Shown piece after piece: positions 1 to 6,208 of a stretch of 14,403 bases of DNA. Position 1 is the stretch's first letter. Every line of letters begins with the position of its first letter. The notes beneath the pieces were generated by a model. That model made no database searches. It worked only from the letters and a program-made list of their open reading frames with translations, and had not been told where the DNA came from. This DNA comes from an uncultured bacterium. GTDB taxonomy: Bacteria; Hydrogenedentota; Hydrogenedentia; Hydrogenedentales; JAEUWI01. A program made the translations under genes and the position numbers. The stretch covers positions 1 to 14,403 of the forward strand of contig CALAXS010000513.1 in NCBI GenBank assembly GCA_937895305.1. Reading direction: 5' to 3'.

Positions 1-13
1 CTCCCTCTTTTCC

Positions 14-91
14 ATCTCCCCTTTGCGCCTTCGCGTCTTCGCGTGAGCCTCCCCTTCTTCCCCCTCTGCGTTCTCTGCACCTCTGCGTTAA
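14..91. repeat. two triplets of 8-bp CTTCGCGT / CTCTGCGT repeats
   Basis: Three units sit at 21-28 (CTTTGCGC), 29-36 (CTTCGCGT) and 37-44 (CTTCGCGT). After a pyrimidine-rich spacer come three more at 64-71 (CTCTGCGT), 73-80 (CTCTGCAC) and 81-88 (CTCTGCGT). The last unit shares one base with the TAA stop (88-90) of the minus-strand Gfo/Idh/MocA gene. From memory, very similar strings built of GCGTCTTTGCGT-like units are dispersed between genes in several bacterial phyla. Their function is unknown to me. The block starts close to the window edge, so its full extent cannot be judged. Confidence 0.65.
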
Positions 92-1200
92 GGTGTTTTG
101 TCCGTCCGCCCGGCAAGCTCTACCACCGCGCCACTATCTGCACTTTCACACGCCCCGAAGCACAGCGCCAAGCCGGGCAATACGGAGGCTGCGGAGTTCA
201 TGGGCGCGCGGTCCTCTTCGATAGCGCAGAGGAGTTCGGTCATGCACCCTTCAAAGCCGTTGGTGAACCAATCGCCGGTGAGTTCGGGGGTAGCGGTACC
301 GTCTTCCGTGTGCAAGGTCACCGTTTGTTCCGTGATGCCTGGCCCAACACTACGCAGCACACCCTTCGTTCCGGTCACTACGCTACGGTCTTCCTGACCG
401 AATGGGCAGTCGGCATTAAAGACAAAGGTCGCCTGCCCCGTGGGGAAGTCCGCGACGACGTGGGCCATATAGGGCGGGGTGCCCTGCTGACTCGGGGTTT
501 TGGCGATACTGGCAAAGACGCGCTCCGCCTGTTGACCGCCAAAGAAGACACAGGCCATATCGAACCAGTGAATAGCGAAGTCGTACAGGATGAGGTGGTA
601 TATGGCGTCGAAGGGCGTTTCCGCCGTCCAGTTATGGTCCCAATGGAGGGTAAAGTCCACTGAGCACACCTCGCCGATGTGTCCCGCTGTGATGGCCTGG
701 CGCATATAGCTGAAGTGGGGCGCCCAGCGTCCGTTCTGATTCACCGCAAGTTGGAGCTTGCGCTCTGCTGCATAGGCAATGAGTTCCCGCGCGGTGTCCA
801 GGTCCTTCGCAAAGGGCTTCTGGGACAACACATGCTTACCCGCGTCCAGCGCACGTTTCACCAGCTCGACCCGCACATCAGGATGGGTCGCAATGTCGAC
901 CACCGCGATGTCGGGGTTATCAAATATTGACTGGGGGTCAATACCGATTTGCGCGTCGGGATAAAATTCTGCTTGCCGCGCCTTGCACCGTTCCAGGTCG
1001 ATGTCACACAACGCCACAATGTCCAGCCCCGCGTTCTTGTACGCGCGCAGATGATACTCAGTGATGCCCCCACAACCAATAAGCCCAATCTTTGGCTTAT
1101 ACGACGGCGTGGGGGGAAGGTAAGACAAAAGAGGCGCAGGGAAAGTACCCTGCCCCTTCTGCTCGCTTAACCCGTACCCGCTCCGCGCATCGTCGGTCAT
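88..1200 (-). CDS. Gfo/Idh/MocA family NAD(P)-dependent oxidoreductase
   Basis: This 370-residue protein probably oxidises or reduces a sugar, cyclitol or similar hydroxy compound with NAD(P). It has no signal peptide, so it should be cytoplasmic. A Rossmann motif GLIGCGGIT lies at residues 39-47. The conserved dinucleotide-binding motif reads QKPF (127-130) instead of the usual EKP, keeping the key lysine. The catalytic-domain motif is LYDFAIHWFD, with Asp207 and His211 in the canonical D-x3-H spacing. I chose the ATG at 1200 because AGGG (1207-1210) stands 6 nt before it. An ATG at 1218 also exists but falls inside a palindromic repeat (GTCATTCCCGC...GCGGG), so the six extra codons are probably not translated. 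About 35 residues precede the Rossmann fold, which is long for the family. It is the last gene of the left minus-strand group, 201 nt after the PHP gene. The substrate is not deducible. Confidence 0.88.
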   Translation of the reverse strand: MTDDARSGYGLSEQKGQGTFPAPLLSYLPPTPSYKPKIGLIGCGGITEYHLRAYKNAGLDIVALCDIDLERCKARQAEFYPDAQIGIDPQSIFDNPDIAVVDIATHPDVRVELVKRALDAGKHVLSQKPFAKDLDTARELIAYAAERKLQLAVNQNGRWAPHFSYMRQAITAGHIGEVCSVDFTLHWDHNWTAETPFDAIYHLILYDFAIHWFDMACVFFGGQQAERVFASIAKTPSQQGTPPYMAHVVADFPTGQATFVFNADCPFGQEDRSVVTGTKGVLRSVGPGITEQTVTLHTEDGTATPELTGDWFTNGFEGCMTELLCAIEEDRAPMNSAASVLPGLALCFGACESADSGAVVELAGRTDKTP

Positions 1201-1210
1201 ATTTTTCCCT

Positions 1211-1390
1211 TTTGTCATTCCCGCGAAGGCGGGTTATTGCCAGCCGAGCTTCGGTCTCCGCGTTTACAATCCCTGCACAATTCGGGAGTGAAGTCGTAGT
1301 GGTTCGGTCAAGCGCGTCTATTTTTCCGGAGCAGAGCTCCGGTGTATGCATTCCCACGCAGAGCATAGGAACGAGAACTCCGTGTATCAT
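1211..1390. repeat. cluster of four short palindromic repeats between genes
   Basis: Four hairpin-forming palindromes lie in the 201-nt gap between the PHP gene and the downstream Gfo/Idh/MocA gene. They are CCCGC-GAAG-GCGGG (1220-1233), CCGA-GCT-TCGG (1244-1254), CCGGAGC-AGA-GCTCCGG (1326-1342, perfect 7-bp arms) and CCCACGC-AGA-GCATAGG (1353-1369). The last two share the core GCAGAGC. Read on the minus strand, the fourth keeps all seven pairs if two G.U wobbles are counted. GTCATTCCCGCGAAGGCGGG and GCATTCCCACGC...GGAACGAG resemble interspersed palindromic repeats I recall from many bacterial genomes. None has a T-tract, so they are not intrinsic terminators. Confidence 0.7.
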
Positions 1391-1401
1391 CCGTCATCCA
1401 C

Positions 1402-2763
1402 TTATTCCGTCACATAGATGGGATTCGCCATAATCCATACCCGCTCTTCATCGTCTGCGGGCAGCCAGGCCTCAAAGCGATACACACCGGGGCCGTCGGG
1501 CGTGAAGCTATATTCACGGGTGGTGGCTTCGTTTACCAACGCACCATCTTTATATAGCTTGACCATGGCTTCCAGCGGCATTTCCGCGACCAGTTGAAGA
1601 CCATCTTTCAGCGAAACGATGTCGCCCATGATACCGACCTGGTCATCGCCTTGCTTCGCAAGATAGACAAATCCTTTGGTGTCACAGAGGTAGTCCCGAC
1701 CTATGTAGGCATGACCCGCTTCCAGCGCATCGCGCATGGCCTTCTCCGTCAGTTCCGGTGCGAGGATGTGTGTGCTCGCATTGCGCATGGCCACGTGATA
1801 GGGGTCAATATCGATAGCCACCACCTGGTCGCCCGGCTTGTGTCCTTTGTTTAATTCCGGGATGCCCGGGCGTTGCGCTGCGGTGAGTGTGCGCATACCG
1901 TCGTCCGGGTCAACGATGGTGCCGATGAGTACCGTGTTCTCGTCCACCATGCGGGTCACGATAACCTGGTTGTGGTGGCAATCACTGGCGTTCACCCCAA
2001 CGACCCGCATCTCAGCCGTGGCTTCGTTCCAGCGCTCCACATAGAGGCTGGGATAATCTTCCTGGCTGGCAAAAATTTCATCGGGGTACTTTGCCAATAG
2101 GCCCTGAAATTTATCCAGTTCCTTTTTGTCCGTAGCGGCCTGCATGAAAATGCCCAGGATCATCATGTCGTCCATAGCGTCGTAATGGCGGTTATAGACT
2201 TCAATTCCGGTGAGACCCTCCAGCGAGTACTTGGATTTACTCTCCAGGTGGGACAGAAAAATAAGGCCCTGACCTTCTGTAATGATGTCTACAAATTCCT
2301 TGCCCGATTTATCCATATGCTCTACCACTGAATTTTCAGGATAGATGAGGTAGCCGTTGGATTCGGAGCCGGGGATAAACAACACGCCATCGTGCATACC
2401 GCGCCACGTGTCGGTGATGAAATCCTTGGGCGGACGATAGTGATCGGTGAGCATGACCACATCCACGCCTGCCATCTTGGCCCCTTCCAGCATTTCAGGG
2501 CGGGTACCGCCGGTGTGGGATGCGTCTTCCGCATGGGCATGGAGGATGCCCCGGTAGTCATTGAGCCCGCTTTGCAGCTTTACATCCACGCGCTTCGCTT
2601 TCAACGCATTGATGTCGGCATGGAGTGCGGCGAGTCGTTCTTCCGAGAGGCGCTTGATGGAAGTGTGGGTACGTCCAGGCGATGAGTCGGGCGATCCCGC
2701 TACGGCGGTACCTGCAAACAGGAGTGCGAGTACCCCTACGAATAGTGATGTCGAGAATTTCAA
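1402..2763 (-). CDS. secreted PHP-domain metallohydrolase, CehA/McbA-like
   Basis: This 453-residue exported PHP-superfamily hydrolase should cleave a phosphoester, ester or carbamate using a metal cluster. The N-terminus (MKFSTS then a hydrophobic run to AVA22) is a signal peptide. PHP metal-ligand motifs are all visible: His75-Ala-His77, Thr106-Asp107-His108, Glu134 in PGSES, His172 in LSHLE, and Asp261-Cys-His263 in NASDCHH. A C-terminal beta-rich stretch ending in VYRFEAWLP...ANPIYV resembles the tail of CehA/McbA-type hydrolases. The start is a TTG at 2763, chosen because AAGGAA (2771-2776) precedes it by 7 nt and the signal peptide then begins at once. Upstream in-frame ATG options would overlap the previous gene and add a hydrophilic stretch before the signal peptide. 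It follows the upstream Gfo/Idh/MocA gene by 29 nt, so the two are probably co-transcribed. The true substrate is unknown. Confidence 0.85.
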   Translation of the reverse strand: MKFSTSLFVGVLALLFAGTAVAGSPDSSPGRTHTSIKRLSEERLAALHADINALKAKRVDVKLQSGLNDYRGILHAHAEDASHTGGTRPEMLEGAKMAGVDVVMLTDHYRPPKDFITDTWRGMHDGVLFIPGSESNGYLIYPENSVVEHMDKSGKEFVDIITEGQGLIFLSHLESKSKYSLEGLTGIEVYNRHYDAMDDMMILGIFMQAATDKKELDKFQGLLAKYPDEIFASQEDYPSLYVERWNEATAEMRVVGVNASDCHHNQVIVTRMVDENTVLIGTIVDPDDGMRTLTAAQRPGIPELNKGHKPGDQVVAIDIDPYHVAMRNASTHILAPELTEKAMRDALEAGHAYIGRDYLCDTKGFVYLAKQGDDQVGIMGDIVSLKDGLQLVAEMPLEAMVKLYKDGALVNEATTREYSFTPDGPGVYRFEAWLPADDEERVWIMANPIYVTE

Positions 2764-2770
2764 AAGATGA

Positions 2771-2776
2771 TTCCTT
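2771..2776 (-). promoter_or_regulatory. ribosome binding site for the TTG start of the PHP gene
   Basis: AAGGAA on the minus strand sits 7 nt before TTG at 2763. It decides the start, because the in-frame ATG at 2871 lies inside the upstream gene and has no better site. Confidence 0.65.
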
Positions 2777-2792
2777 ATTTTTGCTACCCCGT

Positions 2793-3869
2793 TCAGGGGA
2801 GCAGCTTTACCGTCGCTTTTTTCTCTGCACTGGCCCGGGCCGTGTCCACGATTTGCTGGCCTATACGGCACAGTTTCGGGTCCAGTGGCCCTTCCACGGG
2901 TGTATCAGTTTCCAGGCAATGAATAAAATACTGTATTGGATCCTGGAACGGTGCTTCCAGGGTATCTACCTCTATGTCATCACCTGCCGGATTGGACTCC
3001 GTCTGGACACAGATGGTTTCTTCATAATCATAGCTGCTGATAGTGCCTTCATCCCCCTTAAGCACAAAGCCACACTTGGGTTGTGGCTGGTGGGTCCAGG
3101 GATTGGTGAAGGTGCCCCAGCGGGTCTCGAACTTGGAAAGACCCGTTGCATAACGCGCCACAGTGATGCTGTGTTCATCCACTTCCAGACCTAGGGGTTC
3201 ATCCACGACTGTGGTCACTTCGAGGGGCGTTGCGCTATTGAGGAACCAGGTGCCCAGCGTGGTGCCATAGCCCAGATAATCCAGCAGCGAACCGCCACCC
3301 TCGGCCTTCTTGTAGAACCAGCTCTTCGTTTTTTCACGGGCCACATAGGCTTCATCGGTTTCCACCTTGTCTGCCACGTGATACATGGGCCCACGGTTAC
3401 CATTGTAATAATGGACTTCTTGCAAGGTTCCGATTGCACCCTCATCCACCAGACGTTTCGCGGTTACATGGCTCGCTACCCATCGTAAAGGCCAGTTAAT
3501 CATCCAGGGCTGCCCCGATTTTTCCATGGCAGTTATCATCCGGTCAGCCTCTGCCAGTGAAGCAGCAAAGGGCTTTTCCATGAGGATGGGCACATTGTAC
3601 ACAGCGATATTTTCCAGCCATTCCGCGTGGCGTGCTGTGGCCGGGCACAAGATTACCAGGTCCGGTTGGCACTGCTCCATACATGCTTTATAATCGTTGA
3701 ATACCAGATTTTCGGGAATCTGAAAATTATGGAGAGTCGATTCCATCAATTCAGCATCATCGTGACAGATACCACAGATTTCGGCATGGGGATGCATATG
3801 GACCATACGCAACAGGTCGCCCATGTGGCTGTGTTCAAAATTAATTCCTGCAACGCGCCAGGTCTTCAT
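2793..3869 (-). CDS. atypical Gfo/Idh/MocA family oxidoreductase
   Basis: This 358-residue protein has family hallmarks: EKPF at 98-101, an N-terminal alternating beta/alpha region, and GGGSLLDYLGYG at 191-202. Two usual features are missing. The N-terminus reads VAGINFEHSH where a GxGxxG Rossmann loop is expected. In the catalytic motif Asp197 is kept, but the position normally held by His (D+4) is Tyr201. It may therefore use a different catalytic arrangement, belong to a lyase/hydrolase-like or non-redox branch, or bind the cofactor differently. There is no signal peptide. The ATG at 3869 is preceded by AAGGA about 10 nt upstream. It is the first gene of the left minus-strand group and lies 29 nt before the PHP hydrolase. 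It diverges from the S41 peptidase across a 104-nt gap. That gap must hold promoters for both directions, although I could not identify clear -35/-10 boxes in it. Confidence 0.83.
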   Translation of the reverse strand: MKTWRVAGINFEHSHMGDLLRMVHMHPHAEICGICHDDAELMESTLHNFQIPENLVFNDYKACMEQCQPDLVILCPATARHAEWLENIAVYNVPILMEKPFAASLAEADRMITAMEKSGQPWMINWPLRWVASHVTAKRLVDEGAIGTLQEVHYYNGNRGPMYHVADKVETDEAYVAREKTKSWFYKKAEGGGSLLDYLGYGTTLGTWFLNSATPLEVTTVVDEPLGLEVDEHSITVARYATGLSKFETRWGTFTNPWTHQPQPKCGFVLKGDEGTISSYDYEETICVQTESNPAGDDIEVDTLEAPFQDPIQYFIHCLETDTPVEGPLDPKLCRIGQQIVDTARASAEKKATVKLLP

Positions 3870-3959
3870 AAATCAATGGTCCTTGTAATCGAATAGAATT
3901 TCGGGAAAAACTGTACTGTACCTGTCTTCAAGATGTAGAGTCTAGGGGATTTGATAACG

Positions 3960-3964
3960 AGGAG
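3960..3964 (+). promoter_or_regulatory. ribosome binding site for the TTG start of the S41 peptidase
   Basis: AGGAG lies 9 nt before TTG at 3974. The next in-frame ATG (3989) would leave a shorter n-region (MPSAIL) and has no comparable site, so TTG is preferred. Confidence 0.6.
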
Positions 3965-3973
3965 TCTAACATT

Positions 3974-5293
3974 TTGAAGCAGTTTTATATGCCCAGTGCA
4001 ATCCTGGCCCTCATGTTGATTTTACAGGGCTGTGTAAGCCTGGGAACACAGGAAGAAACCCTGACCGAAGAAGCCCGCGCGAAGAACCTCGAATCCTTCG
4101 ATCTACTCTGGACTACAGTACACGAAAAAGTATGGGACACTACCTTTAACGACCTGGACTGGGAAGCCCGTGGCACCTACTATCGCCCCCTTGTGGCACA
4201 AGCGAAGACGGTGAATGAGAGTCGGGCCCAGATGCAGACCATGCTCAATGAACTGGAACTGTCTCACCTGAATCTTATCCCCGCAGAGGTCTACGACGAT
4301 TTGGACACAAAAGGGAATACGGAAAATGCTGACATAGGTACGCCCGGCCTGACGGTTCGTGTTCATCTGGGGAAAGTGATGATTACGGCGGTGGAACCGG
4401 GTTCACCCGCAGCCAAGTATCAGTTGCAACCGGGATGGACCATTGAGGCTATCGATGGTGAAGCCCTGACACCTATGTTGGAACGCCTCAAGACGGCCCT
4501 GCCCGTTGATTCCCTTGCCGGGCTATATGGGAATCGCGCTGTTGAGAAACGCCTTGATGGTCCTCTCGACGAAACAGTAGAAATTCTTTTCGATACGATT
4601 CTCTATGGCGTCGCAGTAGCGGATATTCCACGCCAGCCCCTGAAAGGTAATTTGGTCACACTGGGCAACATGCCGCCACTTCGGGTGTGGTTCGAGCATA
4701 AAGCACTGGAAGACGAAATAGGGTATATAGCCTTCAACTATTTTATGGACCCCATGCGTATCATGCCTGCCTTGGAAACAGCAGTGACGGAATTCAAAGA
4801 CAAAAAGGGTATAGTGATTGACCTTCGCGGGAACGGTGGTGGTATCGCAGGGGTTGCCATGGGGATGGCGGGTTGGTTCGTACCCGAAGATACCGGGCAC
4901 CTGGGCACCATGATTTTCCGTGACACAGAGCTGAAGTTGCAAGTTAACCCGCGTATGGGTGCCTATACCGGACCCGTTGCAATTCTTGTAGACAATTGCT
5001 CTGCGTCTTGTTCAGAGTTTTTCGCGGGGGGGCTGCAAAGCATGGGTTATGCTAAAGTCTTTGGTACGCAGACCGCTGGCGCGGTCTTGCCCGCCAGTCT
5101 GGAAAAGCTGCCCAATGGGGACACCCTCATGTTCCCCATAGCGGATTATGTCTCTGCCAATGGCGATCGAATAGAAGGGGTGGGAATTCGTCCTGATGTG
5201 TATGCACCCCCCGGATTTTTTGGCGAAATGGAAAACAATGACCCGGCGCTGGCGGCTGCCACGACCTGGATTTTGAAACAACCCCTCAAGTAG
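3974..5293 (+). CDS. S41 family lipoprotein peptidase, tricorn-like active site
   Basis: This 439-residue envelope protease carries a lipoprotein signal peptide with lipobox LQGC (17-20), so Cys20 should be lipidated. An N-terminal helical domain (about 35-103) ends in LELSHLNL. A PDZ-like segment covers about 125-165 (VMITAVEPGSPAA). The peptidase core runs from about 248 to 410, with LRGNGGG (284-290) and the nucleophile motif CSASCSE. Ser345 matches the catalytic serine. The Lys of the Ser-Lys dyad in CtpA/Tsp-type S41 enzymes is Ala370 here. Instead Ser97-His98 and Glu401 (RIEGVG) match the tricorn-type Ser/His/Ser/Glu tetrad, placing it in the S41B branch. The role is inferred to be processing or degradation of envelope proteins or peptides. 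It starts at TTG (AGGAG 9 nt upstream) and is followed after 19 nt by a second secreted protein. Confidence 0.88.
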   Translation: MKQFYMPSAILALMLILQGCVSLGTQEETLTEEARAKNLESFDLLWTTVHEKVWDTTFNDLDWEARGTYYRPLVAQAKTVNESRAQMQTMLNELELSHLNLIPAEVYDDLDTKGNTENADIGTPGLTVRVHLGKVMITAVEPGSPAAKYQLQPGWTIEAIDGEALTPMLERLKTALPVDSLAGLYGNRAVEKRLDGPLDETVEILFDTILYGVAVADIPRQPLKGNLVTLGNMPPLRVWFEHKALEDEIGYIAFNYFMDPMRIMPALETAVTEFKDKKGIVIDLRGNGGGIAGVAMGMAGWFVPEDTGHLGTMIFRDTELKLQVNPRMGAYTGPVAILVDNCSASCSEFFAGGLQSMGYAKVFGTQTAGAVLPASLEKLPNGDTLMFPIADYVSANGDRIEGVGIRPDVYAPPGFFGEMENNDPALAAATTWILKQPLK

Positions 5294-5312
5294 GGACAAA
5301 GGAGTTGATTAC

Positions 5313-6101
5313 ATGCGTTTACTGAAACATACAATGCTGATACTGGCCATGCTGGCCCTGGTTTCCACAAGTGCCGTTGCAGAATTGCCCAAGGGCGAAG
5401 ATCTCATGGACAAGATGGCCGAGGCGTCCGGTGGCGAGAAGATGACTGCCATAAAGAGTATGAAGATGGTAGGGGTGATGGAGTTGACTGGAATGGGGGT
5501 TAAGGGCGATATGATTTTGCTACAAAAGGCACCCGATAAGTCGAAGACCGAAATCATGATGCATGGTATAGGGACAATTACCCAGGGTTTCAATGGCGAA
5601 GTGGTTTGGGAGAATAACATACTACAGGGTGCTCGCCTGCTGGAAGGGAAAGAGGCGGCCATGATGAAGTTGCAGTCCGACTTCAGTTCCAATGCCGATT
5701 GGCGTAAGGCTTATAACAGTGCCAAGACGACCGGTGAAGAGAACTTTAACGGGCAAGCATGCTATATCGTTGAACTGGAGGCCAAGTTTGATGCTCAAAT
5801 GACCATGCTTCTGGACAAGACGACTTATTTACCTGCGGGATTAAAAATGATTGCTGATACGCCAATGGGAAAAGTCCCCATGGAAATGACTTTCGAAGAG
5901 TACAAAGAGCAAGATGGCGTTAAATTTCCCAGCAAGATGGTTCAGAAGGTACTTACCCAGGTCATCGAAATCAGCTTTACGGAATTCGAAATGAATAAAG
6001 CAATAGACGATGCGGAATTTGCACTGCCCGAAGCGGTACAGGTACTGGTAGACAAGAAAAAAGCCGAAACTGCCGAAGCACCCAAAGCGCCCAAAGCGTA
6101 A
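5313..6101 (+). CDS. secreted protein resembling outer-membrane lipoprotein-sorting proteins
   Basis: This is a 262-residue protein with a clear signal peptide (MRLLKHTM, a hydrophobic stretch, then AVA before ELPKG). The mature part begins with a helix of the LMDKMAEASGGEKMTAIKS type. It continues as a string of amphipathic beta strands (VVGVMELTG, MILLQKAPDK, TITQGFNGEVVWE), the order seen in LolA/LolB-fold proteins that hold a lipid or hydrophobic ligand. I recall similar uncharacterised proteins in PVC bacteria and Acidobacteria. The last 15 or so residues (KKKAETAEAPKAPKA) are a low-complexity Lys/Ala/Pro tail. The ATG has AGGAG 8 nt upstream. The gene lies 19 nt behind the S41 lipoprotein peptidase, so the pair is probably an operon acting in the envelope. 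The precise function is unknown. Confidence 0.75.
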   Translation: MRLLKHTMLILAMLALVSTSAVAELPKGEDLMDKMAEASGGEKMTAIKSMKMVGVMELTGMGVKGDMILLQKAPDKSKTEIMMHGIGTITQGFNGEVVWENNILQGARLLEGKEAAMMKLQSDFSSNADWRKAYNSAKTTGEENFNGQACYIVELEAKFDAQMTMLLDKTTYLPAGLKMIADTPMGKVPMEMTFEEYKEQDGVKFPSKMVQKVLTQVIEISFTEFEMNKAIDDAEFALPEAVQVLVDKKKAETAEAPKAPKA

Positions 6102-6111
6102 AGATTCATCC

Positions 6112-6142
6112 CAGGCGGTAGCGTTTATTGCGTTGCCGCCTG
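6112..6142. terminator. 12-bp hairpin between convergent genes
   Basis: CAGGCGGTAGCG (6112-6123) pairs with CGTTGCCGCCTG (6131-6142) across a 7-nt loop, with two G.U wobbles on the plus-strand transcript. It lies between the stop of the plus-strand secreted protein (6101) and the stop of the minus-strand FAD enzyme (6209). No T-tract follows on either strand, so it may be a transcript-end stabiliser or a factor-dependent end rather than a classical intrinsic terminator. Confidence 0.45.
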
Positions 6143-6208
6143 AAGTGTGTGTGCACAATGTGTATTTAAAGCGTGACTACGATCAAGAACGCAGCGTACG
6201 TTCGTTAG

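Noticed and set aside
14..91. CRISPR array
   Set aside because: The repeat units are only 8 bp, mostly adjacent, with no regular 30-40 bp spacers and no cas genes nearby.
43..663. 206-residue plus-strand reading frame over the Gfo/Idh/MocA gene
   Set aside because: It lies antisense to a gene with clear family motifs, has no recognisable domain and begins inside the repeat block.
1326..1369. Intrinsic terminator of the PHP gene
   Set aside because: The stems are good, but no T-tract follows on the minus strand; they fit palindromic repeats better.
2764..2871. N-terminal extension of the PHP hydrolase to ATG 2871
   Set aside because: It would overlap the upstream gene by 79 nt and bury the signal peptide; TTG 2763 has a good AAGGAA site and puts the signal peptide first.
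3870..3973. Defined divergent promoters between the atypical Gfo/Idh/MocA and S41 genes
   Set aside because: I looked for -35/-10 pairs on both strands and found only poor matches; the GTACTGTAC string is too short to call an operator.
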